From NCBI GenBank assembly GCA_008360955.1, contig LUCM01007780.1, positions 520,571 through 584,570 on the forward strand: a stretch of 64,000 nt of DNA. Direction: 5' to 3'. A program made the translations under genes and the position numbers. The first letter of the stretch is position 1; every line of letters starts with the position of its first letter. This stretch comes from Fasciolopsis buskii (Eukaryota > Platyhelminthes > Trematoda > Plagiorchiida > Fasciolidae). The notes beneath the pieces were generated by a model, which was given only the letters and a program-made list of their open reading frames with translations, was not told where the DNA came from and searched no databases. Shown one piece after another: positions 56,166 through 64,000 of this stretch.

Positions 56166-58655
56166 GTCAGAATTCAAGTGAGCCTTAATCGCTGTGTGGA
56201 CTAGCCAATCGCAGAACGGGCTTTTATGCATCTTTTCGCGGACATACAAAAATATTCAACCGCGCAATATTTAAAATAACGTCAATTTCGAAATATTGAG
56301 AAATGGACAGATTCCTTTAGAAAATTAATTAGCAGGATTGAAATCTGCGGCTCCAAAAACCTTGGGATGGTCATCGACCATAACAAGCTGACACTCGAGG
56401 AGCAACCGAGAAAACTGAATCGATGTTGATCAAATACCCACAAAATAGTGCATGGATTTGTCGCATTTCTCCCAATACCAGCGGAAGTGGGTTCTTTGAT
56501 GCTCCGTGGTAACTGATTCGTGGTTGTTAGCACCAGAAATGCATCGAAATTGATGAGGTCAGCAGTGTATCGGGGTTAAATTGCTGGCGGCCTGGAAAAC
56601 AGAAGTAATTTTGCCAGCGCGGAAGAACGCCTTATGGAATTTAGGACTTAGGGAAATGTGCTCCTATAGCTTTAAAAAAAATCCGACGTTAAAGAAGTTT
56701 TCACCTGTCATTTTCCAGTTTGTCTTGGTTTGAGTCTTCCGCCAGTAAATTAGGAATCAGCGACTTTTGCATCACAGCTGGTATTCATGTAGTTCTGGGC
56801 CATATCGAGTAAATCCGTTTTGTTCTGTTTCACTCAAGCATTTGTTTTTAAGGCTGATGTTACAATGACTTAGTTTGTCTTAGTGACTGCTTTGCAAGTA
56901 TGTGATCCTGTGATGATAACCTTTATGCGAGTCCTAGAAATTTCCGAACTACCATATATGGAGATTCTTCCGTCGTTTATTAACGTCGACATAGATTTCA
57001 TATATCTTCATAGGTTAAGATGAAAACGCGGGCGTTTGCCAACCTCTGACGATAATCTATGGGAGTAACGCTACTGGTTTATTAAGGGCTTGGCTGCTGC
57101 GTTTGGCTCTTATGCAGGTTTTTGAACAGCGCATTTTGTATGCAATACGCAGCACATGCGAATTGTTGTACTCACTCAGGTCAGTTGTTAGCCTAGTCTG
57201 AGTCACATGAAGGTTTCTCATTCAGATATAAACAAAACCATTGGGAAATCCTCATGTTTTGATAGAAGTCTAACATTGGTAATCAAATGTTTTTCATGGT
57301 CTAGTGCAGATACAGGCATGCATGTCAAGCGAAGCATACGAGGTTGGGGAAATCCATAAAGACGCATTTTTGGTATTTTGCAATAATCGGTTTACCAACC
57401 TGATGTCGTCGGACCATGGCGCAGAAAGAAAGCGATGCGAGAAGAAAGAAGAAAGAAGGACCACGCACGTTAGCTTTCCCATACTTCGCCTTCACATCAC
57501 CCAAAATCTGTCGTTTTACATGGTGGTGTGGTCTTGTTGCGGTTCTGTCATCCAGTATAAAGTAAGCCTGTGTATTTGAGGGCACGTCTCTAGTTTCTGC
57601 ACGGCCAAGCCCGAACCGCAAGGCACCAGAGCCGTACCACAGAAGCCAGTGACTGGCTAAGTAATTCATGTACCTCCTCTAGAAACCTTATCTGGTCGGC
57701 GAGACGTTACAATGAGCAACGGCAACGCTGGCCACACTGGCCACGTCACAGTGCCACCAGCGTAGTCGCAATTTTTGGGACCACACTTGTTAGGCGAAAC
57801 CTAACTGCGCGCTCCACGCTACCACTGTTTGTTTGCGGCCGCTTGTTCAGTGGGCTCGGACCCACCTTATTCACGGCTGCCATCCGAAACTCAGGGGCGC
57901 ACCGGGTGACATCTAGCTTTGCTCTGGCCTGGGACCCAAACCGAACAATGCGAAGAGGCTTGGTGTCCATCCTTTCTCGGGCTCCTATTTCGAGCTGCAG
58001 TCTGTGGCTTGAAGTCACCTGCCTGCGTTGCTGAAACCAGGTTAGCAAGCCACACGTTCCTTTTCGTTCGAATGAGAAATATTTGACTCAGTTTAGGCTA
58101 TCTAAGCCGGTCAGACACTGCGTCATGTGCATTATAGGCTGCCCAAAAATATTCTTACTTTTCAAGAGCGAGGTACAGGGATTTCTTGAGCTAATGATGT
58201 TTCATTCTTGAATCTTTACCAGAATGTGAAATTGGGGAGTTCGCTTCAAATTACTCTGTGGCTAGGCTATTAAACGATAGCCAAAGGTTGTCGTTTATTA
58301 CAGTTCGTCTTCCTAGACCAGGCTAACTTCTTGTGTGAATCCCGTACTGAATTTGTTTCTTCTTGGATTTTGTCACTTCATTTTATCTGTCCGTTTCCAA
58401 AGTGGACGGTAATAATATCAGGTGAACGAGACTTGCGTTTTAGTTACGCATTTTTTATCATGCTGACGCTTCTCCCGCGCACCAGAGGTTCCCTCAGGAA
58501 AGCCCATGTGAACTGGTTTGGTAGTCATGTTTACTCGAACATGTTCAGATTTGATCAGGGTTTTAGGTTTTGCGTCTACAGCGTTTATCGACAGATTTTT
58601 ATTTGGATAACACCCAGTAGTAGTACACTGTGTATCACTTACCTGATCCTTCCAG
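56166..58655. other. Intergenic or 5' region of the coiled-coil gene
   Basis: No gene supported. The stretch 57700-58050 is GC-richer than its surroundings and open over long runs on both strands, without a recognised domain. It may be an old repeat or a 5' exon region of the next gene. Confidence 0.4.
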
Positions 58656-58746
58656 ACAAGCAGATGCAAAATCCCGCATTGCAGGCTACGAAGCACAAAT
58701 TCAGCGGCAGCATCATGAGTTGGAAGTCGAACGGAAGCGTTCCCAG
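58656..58746 (+). CDS. Kinectin/RRBP1-like coiled-coil gene, internal exon
   Basis: This 91-nt exon starts with one base completing a split codon (so the preceding exon ends in phase 2) and ends in phase 0 at TCCCAG|GTAGGT. The peptide QADAKSRIAGYEAQIQRQHH, ELEVERKRSQ is charged and helical with heptad spacing. On its own it identifies only a coiled coil. It is linked to the next three exons by strand, phase and spacing. The 5' exons, which would carry the membrane anchor expected in the kinectin/p180 family, are not recognised. Confidence 0.65.
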
Positions 58747-59119
58747 GTAGGTGTGTATTTTCTGCACTTTTCGATAGAAATACTCAGTACCGCTCCCTTT
58801 TTTCAATGGTCCCCATTAAACTTTCTTCCTTTATTTTAGTCTCATTTATTTACGCATCCTCGCGGAAACGATACAAACGAATATAGATGATAGCTCCCAG
58901 GAATTATATGTTTGCGTGTGGTGAATCAATATCGTAAATGACCACCACTGTCAATATCCGATTGTTTCAGTGTCGCGTACACTGAGGCGACAATATGCAC
59001 ATTCAGGAAATGCATTATCCTGTTCACTAGAACCGGTCCATGTTGGTGCATCTTATAACTTCTCAGTCTTTGTGTTTGGATGTTACCTGCCCGAATGTTT
59101 CTGTGCGTCACGGTTTTTG

Positions 59120-59122
59120 AGG

Positions 59123-59162
<40 letters not shown>

Positions 59163-59170
59163 TATATATG
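59120..59170. repeat. (TA)n microsatellite in intron
   Basis: Alternating TA run of about 35 nt, then a short TATATGTATATATATG continuation. Confidence 0.9.
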
Positions 59171-59630
59171 CCTTAATCTGATAAGCCATGGAAGCGTCCG
59201 ATGAGCGAATTGGAGCGAATTGGCTCGAATGTGTCATAAGGTAGATCCACCTATTCATTGTCATACATTTTTCGGGTATTTACAATTCGTTTATGGAATT
59301 GTTGCTGCATTTTTGCTATCCATTCAACACTTACGAGAATTGCTATATAAATCTACTTTGGATTCATTTCTCATGCTGCTTATCCTGATCCTTCTTCTTC
59401 GCTGATATTTTTGTATCTTAGAATCTGTAAGTGCTTTTTTTTGAACTCTTTGTTTTTCTGCTTCCCTCGGATGCTTAGTTTTCTTAATCTGGTTTGTGAA
59501 ATCGCTTAGTTAGTTTGCAAAGTACATAGTGTTATTAACGTTTGAATCCATTTAAGCAAAGTGGTACTGTTTGTAAGATGAGTTAGCATTTCAGTGAACG
59601 TTATCTCATATTTCTGTTATCGTTTCTAAG

Positions 59631-59735
59631 GAACTTCTGTTGAATCTGAACGAGTCGCAGAATGAACTGACGCGTTGTCTGGAACATCAGAAGCATCAGT
59701 CCGAGGTTATTTCTAGCCTCGAGTATCAGTTTGCT
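59631..59735 (+). CDS. Kinectin/RRBP1-like coiled-coil gene, internal exon
   Basis: The exon is 105 nt, 35 codons, phase 0 at both ends, with acceptor CGTTTCTAAG and donor GCT|GTAGGT. It encodes ELLLNLNESQNELTRCLEHQ and KHQSEVISSLEYQFA, a heptad-patterned coiled coil. It joins in frame with the exons on either side. The intron before it is about 0.9 kb and contains a TA repeat. Confidence 0.72.
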
Positions 59736-61049
59736 GTAGGTCCACTTGATTATGATTTTTTTTATCTTCCGTATTCCTGTTCATGATGTTTTTTTGTTTT
59801 GGCGGGGTTATCAAATCTAAGCTTTTTACTCATTTCTTCTTTTACGCATGAAGATACTGAGCGATGTTCTTGTCCTCAAATTCGCGAGTGCTCCATCGTT
59901 TTTGCCCGCAAAAGATGATGGAAAGAATGATATCTAAAAATTTGCACTGGTTTGGCAGCAGTGGATGAGGTTCTTTGCTAATCTGATATGTTTGCAGTCT
60001 CGTCCATTGATATCAGGGTGATCATTTTTCTCACATCCGGACCGTTTATAGTCTACCGGAGATTTCTAGCTGGGTGATATGTTTGCCTTCAGCTAGTCTC
60101 GGTTTGTTGATGCAAACACGGTTACGTGCTATACCATTAGGATAAAGACATGCGATAAACCGCAGGGCCTCTTGACTCCAAGACGGTCCTGAATCTTGTG
60201 TTTTCCTGATGATTGTTGTTCCGATCAATGGATAGTTGAGTGATTTTGCTGGTCGAATTTTCGATCAGTGCCAACTGTTTGACTTTCCGCAGTCTCTCAA
60301 CATTCTGTTCCGGATTCATCACTGGTGATTTCAACAACCCAATACGGGTACATATGTTGTCATTCTATACTGGCTAAGACTCACATTTACCTTCGTCTTT
60401 TTACTTTCTTTATTCATCGTACGACAAAACACATTAGATTTAAAAAGATATTCGCGACCAATCGAAGGCTGGTAGGTGAGGGAGTTGATCAGTATGAGAG
60501 GATTCAAGGTGGCATCCTTGAATTTGAAATGCCATGATGTTGATCGCCTGACCACCCCCGGTTATTTTTACTGCTAGGCGATAGTAGGGTAGTAGTCATG
60601 GCTGGACAGATGAAGCCATTTGCACGCATCTGATGTCTCCATTCGTATCAAGACTATGCAAAGGCGATTTACAGTAGACATGCAAATCTCAGTCTAAGGA
60701 CAATAACGAAAGATGGGCATGTAGTTGAAGGAGTATGCTTGCAAAGTGACTATTTTGGAACGTGATTTGTGCCATAGCTTTGTGGACTTATCTTTCAACC
60801 GAAAATTGACGGCTCTTAGCGAACTTTTCATTACTCATCAAAGGATTGCTACTTTTAGACCGGCGCCTCGCTTGATGAAATGGTATCTTTTGTAGTCTCG
60901 TTTTTCAATAGCCTCTGACAAGATATTTGAGATTCAATAGGGAAATGCAATAGCGATCTGTCACTAGTTATCTAATGAGATGCTTCATTTCAAATAACTA
61001 ACGCACATGGTAAAATGTTTTTCTGTTACCTGCCGGAAAAATCACTCAG
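59736..61049 (+). other. Intron of the coiled-coil gene
   Basis: About 1.3 kb, ending in the acceptor AAAATCACTCAG. No repeat or exon recognised inside. Confidence 0.65.
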
Positions 61050-61556
61050 GAACTGAACGCTCAAAAGCAACGCCTGTTCGAGGAAGTTACCCAATCCATT
61101 TCGCTCAACGAGGGGACCGTAACTGAACTACAGGCACAAGTAGCTCAGTTGTCCAATGACCTTACGCGTGTGACCGCAGAGTTGCAAGAAGCCCAACATC
61201 GTGCAGGTCAACTAAAGACCGAACTAGATGTCGCTCGAGCCGGGAAATCGCTCAACAATGTCACAACACCAAACTCAACTGCCCCAATGGAACCGTGTCC
61301 GGAAGAACGCGCTGATGCCGGCGTCTGCACGGAATTTATACTTGATGGAGACAGAAGGGCTGGCGGTGCGAACTCTTCCTCTCCGTCCGGGCAGGCTCAA
61401 CCGTCTCTCATGGCGGGCATGGAGTCTAAAGCCGCTTTAGATCAGCTGAGAGAGCAGCTAAATGTTGCTCAAGACAAGTGCAAAAAAGCTATCCGTGATA
61501 GGAGTGAAGCTCGAAAACAACAGAAGGTTCTTGCAACGGAACTAACGCGTTACAAA
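61050..61556 (+). CDS. Kinectin/RRBP1-like coiled-coil gene, large exon
   Basis: The exon is 507 nt, 169 codons, phase 0 at both ends, from ACTCAG|GAA to AAA|GTATGC. Residues 1-68 are coiled coil (EVTQSISLNEGTVTELQAQV, LTRVTAELQEAQHRAGQLKT). Residues about 70-125 are a low-complexity linker rich in Ser, Pro, Ala and Gly. Residues 128-169 are a second coiled coil (KAALDQLREQLNVAQDKCKK ... ATELTRYK). In kinectin the segment before SVLAETEGILQKL ends ECEKYK, so TRYK joined to the next exon fits that family. The protein is probably ER-membrane associated, by family knowledge only. Confidence 0.82.
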
Positions 61557-61807
61557 GTATGCGTTGTAATGCATGTTCAATTGATTTGTGTTTGTTTTAT
61601 GTAACACAAAAGTCAGGTGGCCTGCAGGTGTTGTTGAAAGTTTTCATTTTATCAGTGGAATTTCACATCCGAGATGTGCTATGACGATGTCACCTCCACT
61701 GGTGGTGAAGCATTTGCGATCTGCACACTAATCTCAGCGATCAGAACTCCACGTATTCAGTTTTACTGAAAGCGTACTCGATGGTGGCACGTTTCTTATT
61801 GGTTTTC

Positions 61808-62040
61808 TCTACTGTAGTGGTCAAGTGGATTAAGCATCTGATACCGAAAGGGTCAGAGGTTCAAATCCTAGATCTGCCGGTCGCGTTGACAGCAGTAGGC
61901 AACTGGTTGTCATCCGGCCGGTTACCACACCTAATTTAGCGTGACACTATGGGGTTCTGTGCCACTTCAAGGTTGCCGGCCCCTGTCGCGTAGTAGGCCG
62001 TAATGGCTACGTGCTCCTTCTACCACACTCATGATTCAAG
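61808..62040 (+). repeat. SINE family 1, best tRNA-like promoter
   Basis: A box TGGTCAAGTGG at 61818-61828 and B box GGTTCAAATCC at 61858-61868 are both close to consensus. The head resembles a class II (Ser- or Leu-like) tRNA with AAGCATCTGATACCGAAAGG. The body (GGCAACTGGTTGTCATCCGG, ACCTAATTTAGCGTGACAC, GCCACTTCAAGGTTGCCGG) and the tail (GCGTAGTAGGCCGTAATGGC, CCACACTCATG) complete a unit of about 230 nt. This copy can serve as a family reference. Confidence 0.8.
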
Positions 62041-62279
62041 TCATAGAAATTCACCAGTTTTTTATAAAAGAGCACGTAGACTAATTTCAGTATATCTTTG
62101 AAAGTTACGAACGTACCAACAGAGAGGCGTGCATATCCAAATTTTAATAGTCAGTTAACATCCCTCCACCAGCGCAATGTTTTTCACGTTTTTGTTCGTT
62201 CACAGAAGCAGTGATCCATTCTTCAGCAAGTAGTAGTAGAAGAGCAAGAAGGGTATATCTCATAACATCAAAGGTTCTC

Positions 62280-62375
62280 ATCCTGGAAAATGGTAACCAC
62301 GGTGCTGAAAATTTGAGGGTCACAAAAGTGCATAAGGTCCCGAAAGGTCAGTAGTATTTCGTGCGGCTAGTTGGC
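62280..62375 (-). repeat. SINE family 1 fragment, minus strand
   Basis: Plus-strand wording GTAACCACGGTGCTGAAAAT, AAGTGCATAAGGTCCCGAAA and GGTCAGTAGTA follows the family 1 minus-strand pattern (CCTGAAACCTGGAG, AGCACATAAGATCACA). Degenerate. Confidence 0.45.
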
Positions 62376-62526
62376 GATGTTACTTGTTCTAAATAGCGCA
62401 TTTGATTGCGAAATGACTACAATAATACCTCTGATCTTATGGCTTTCCGCTTATTGTCTGTGTTACCATGTTGTGAACTTCCAATTACTTGTAAGATCTT
62501 TTGTCTCTACTTTTGTTTGTTCTCAG

Positions 62527-62679
62527 AACACATTAATGGAAACCGAATATTTGTTATCGAAACTGCAAGAGTTTGTTGGGGAATCCGAACAGAAGTGGCG
62601 TCATCTACTCATGGAATCTGAGAACGAGCGCAACCAGTTGGCCGCACGATTGGAAGAAGCGAACAAGACATCACGAGAA
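62527..62679 (+). CDS. Kinectin/RRBP1-like coiled-coil gene, diagnostic exon
   Basis: The exon is 153 nt, 51 codons, phase 0 at both ends, with acceptor TTCTCAG and donor GAA|GTAATC. It reads NTLMETEYLLSKLQEFVGES, EQKWRHLLMESENERNQLAA and ARLEEANKTSRE or close to that. Vertebrate kinectin and RRBP1 have SVLAETEGILQKLQRSVEQE followed by E-kWkvkv-e. The shared pattern L-ETE-iL-KLQ-fv---E-kW is unusual for a generic coiled coil and drives the family call. The reading frame continues past a downstream intron that leaves the recognised part of the window. Confidence 0.82.
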
Positions 62680-63660
62680 GTAATCTCTGTGTATTTAGTT
62701 TCCTCATGCTGAGAAATAGACATGTTTGCGTCGTTTCGGTTTGTGAATGTGTGCTTTCAGCACTGGCCCAATGTTTGTGTCGTTTTGTTCTACTTTGTTG
62801 CATGTGAAGTTATATAACGTATAAGCAGATTCCATAATTAAAAGACGTACTGTAGAGATGGATGCGTGCGGGGAACACTCAAGATTCAGTTTCAGAAATA
62901 AGAAAACAGAGAGAGAGTGATCCATAGCTTTGCAGTTCGGGAACTGAGGAAAGACTAAGATGAAGAGGCTCGACGTTTGGATACCGAGATTCACTAAAAG
63001 TGAACGGCTACCCAAATACGAGAATAACAGCCAAAAGTCACTAGGAGTTGGAACTGCGAGGCGTGTTCAGAAGAACCGAGACCAAAATAATGACGGTAAA
63101 CGAGATAGTGGAGATGCGTTTCGGTGGTGTATAGGTGAGTACAGATTGGAACCAAATCAAATCAAACGGTACTTTTTTACACTTGAATATGGTTGAGTAT
63201 CAACCGGAACAAACAAGACATAACATTTACGGGAATATAACACGTTAGTACCCATTTAGCAAAGTAGTCGGCTTGATAAAATTATAATGAAGCAGAATAA
63301 AATGCACTACCATCAAAAGTAAACTTTGTGGCTACTAATTACCAGTTCGCGATTTACTTGTGAGCGAACAAGGTGAGGGATACGACTACTCCTGGACGTG
63401 GAGGTACTAGAAGAGAGGGACCTGAATGTCGAACGCATGGAAGAATGAGATTAAGCCTTGGACACTGGTTAGTGTTGGATAGCGCACTATCCAAAGGTCT
63501 AACACAGGTCTCTAAATGTTTTTGAACAACTAAATCAGCAAGTGGGTCTCTGGTAATTCCATTGGAACGTGTACGTAGTTTTTGAGATTTTATAACGGGA
63601 TTAGAGTGCTTCTCATCTAAGCTAGAGAAAAATGCGGAGGCTGATAATACATTTTTTGAT
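62680..63660. other. Intron or downstream of the coiled-coil gene
   Basis: No exon recognised; the next exon may lie beyond the window. Open stretches at 62960-63196 (plus) and 63015-62704 (minus) show no domain. Confidence 0.5.
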
Positions 63661-63661
63661 T

Positions 63662-63775
63662 GTAAAACTCGCCTTGAGAAAGACTACCCACGGTAGTCGA
63701 AACGTTGGCGCATTACATCTACCAGCAACGCTGTGTTGTTAACATTACATCATTCACAATTAAAAACCAATACAT
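63662..63775 (+). repeat. Penelope-type repeat with hammerhead-like motif
   Basis: Reads CTTGAGAAAGACTACCCACG, then GTAGTCGAAACGTTGGC, a TTACATCTACCAGCAACG block and the end CATTCACAATTAAAAACC. The stem GACTACC/GGTAGTC is a perfect 7-bp pair closed by CAC, followed by GAAAC as in hammerhead cores. The position after CUGAN is A instead of G, as in the copy at 39960-40070. Confidence 0.62.
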
Positions 63776-63930
63776 GGCGCATCGATTTTTCGATGCACTC
63801 CTTATATCATTTGATCCTAGCGTATAGGATAATTTGAGCTTTCCCAGCCTAACAGACGAGAAATATAGTCTCCTCGCCTTCATACAGATGGAGAAGATGG
63901 TTGAGCTTAAAAAACGTGTCATGAAATAGA

Positions 63931-64000
63931 CACGTGCGTTTGTACGGTCACGTGCGTTTGTACAGTTAGACTGTGTTCCGTGTGTTGGCTGCAGCAGTAT
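63931..64000 (+). mobile_element. RTE-like LINE 3' UTR fragment running off the window (copy 5')
   Basis: From CACGTGCGTTTGTAC onward the sequence equals the 3' UTR of copy 1 at 27492-27540 (TTAGACTGTGTTCCGTGTGT, TGGCTGCAGC). The first 18 nt are tandemly duplicated (63931-63948 and 63949-63966, one mismatch). The element continues beyond the window end. Confidence 0.75.

Larger units (their letters stand above)
61557..62526 (+). other. Intron of the coiled-coil gene with SINE copies
   Basis: About 1 kb with a good plus-strand SINE family 1 copy (61808-62040) and a second, fragmentary minus-strand one (about 62280-62375). Ends in TTTGTTCTCAG. Confidence 0.7.

Noticed and set aside
1..64000. 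CRISPR arrays, bacterial operons, rRNA or intact tRNA genes
   Set aside because: No regular spacer-repeat arrays, no clustered long ORFs and no rRNA-like sequence were seen; tRNA-like segments are all parts of SINEs or too weak.

Overview
The window looks like nuclear DNA of a parasitic flatworm, most likely a digenean fluke, with a cestode as the alternative. Coding information is broken into short exons with GT-AG introns of 0.9-5 kb. The rest is a layered collection of decayed retroelements (Penelope-like, BEL/Pao, Ty3/gypsy, CR1/jockey-like LINEs, an RTE-like LINE and tRNA-derived SINEs). Nothing bacterial was seen: no operons, no ribosome-binding-site-spaced ORFs and no CRISPR. The species call is inference from family resemblance recalled from memory, not a search.

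Region 1 (1-28.8 kb) is a transposon graveyard with no host gene that I can support. In order it holds: a Penelope-like reverse transcriptase fragment (minus strand) facing a plus-strand C-terminal Penelope fragment; a long BEL/Pao pol relic (about 2.44-5.4 kb); a small SINE with a 13-bp target-site duplication (about 9.34 kb); a minus-strand CR1/jockey-like LINE (about 9.9-12.0 kb); a C-rich stretch with plus-strand LINE endonuclease and RT fragments (15.5-20.3 kb); and a nearly full-span but dead RTE-like LINE (about 24.0-27.7 kb). That LINE is followed by a gypsy integrase tail and an inverted 5' fragment of the same LINE family.

Region 2 (about 29-54 kb) carries a divergent beta-catenin/armadillo gene on the plus strand. 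Six exons (ending or lying at 32772, 35711-35866, 37131-37285, 40219-40432, 44535-44693 and 49572-49803) have compatible phases. Their joined translation follows human beta-catenin from the residue-142 region through about armadillo repeat 7, with almost no gaps. A seventh armadillo-like exon is likely at 53595-53659. The introns hold SINEs, AT microsatellites, Penelope-type hammerhead-like repeats and two copies of the same RTE-like LINE. One of these shares a 237-nt identical tract with the copy in region 1.

Region 3 (about 58.6-62.7 kb and beyond) carries four exons of a long coiled-coil protein resembling kinectin/ribosome-binding protein 1 (KTN1/RRBP1). Both ends of this gene are missing or unseen. 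The two host genes are in the same orientation. I see no evidence that they act together: one family works in adhesion and Wnt signalling, the other is an ER-membrane coiled-coil family.

I do not see a clearly new biological system. The most interesting signals are a 40-nt self-insertion of the LINE tail with perfect target-site duplications, the 237-nt identical tract in otherwise diverged LINE copies, and two phase-symmetric candidate cassette exons (156 and 36 nt) inside the armadillo domain.
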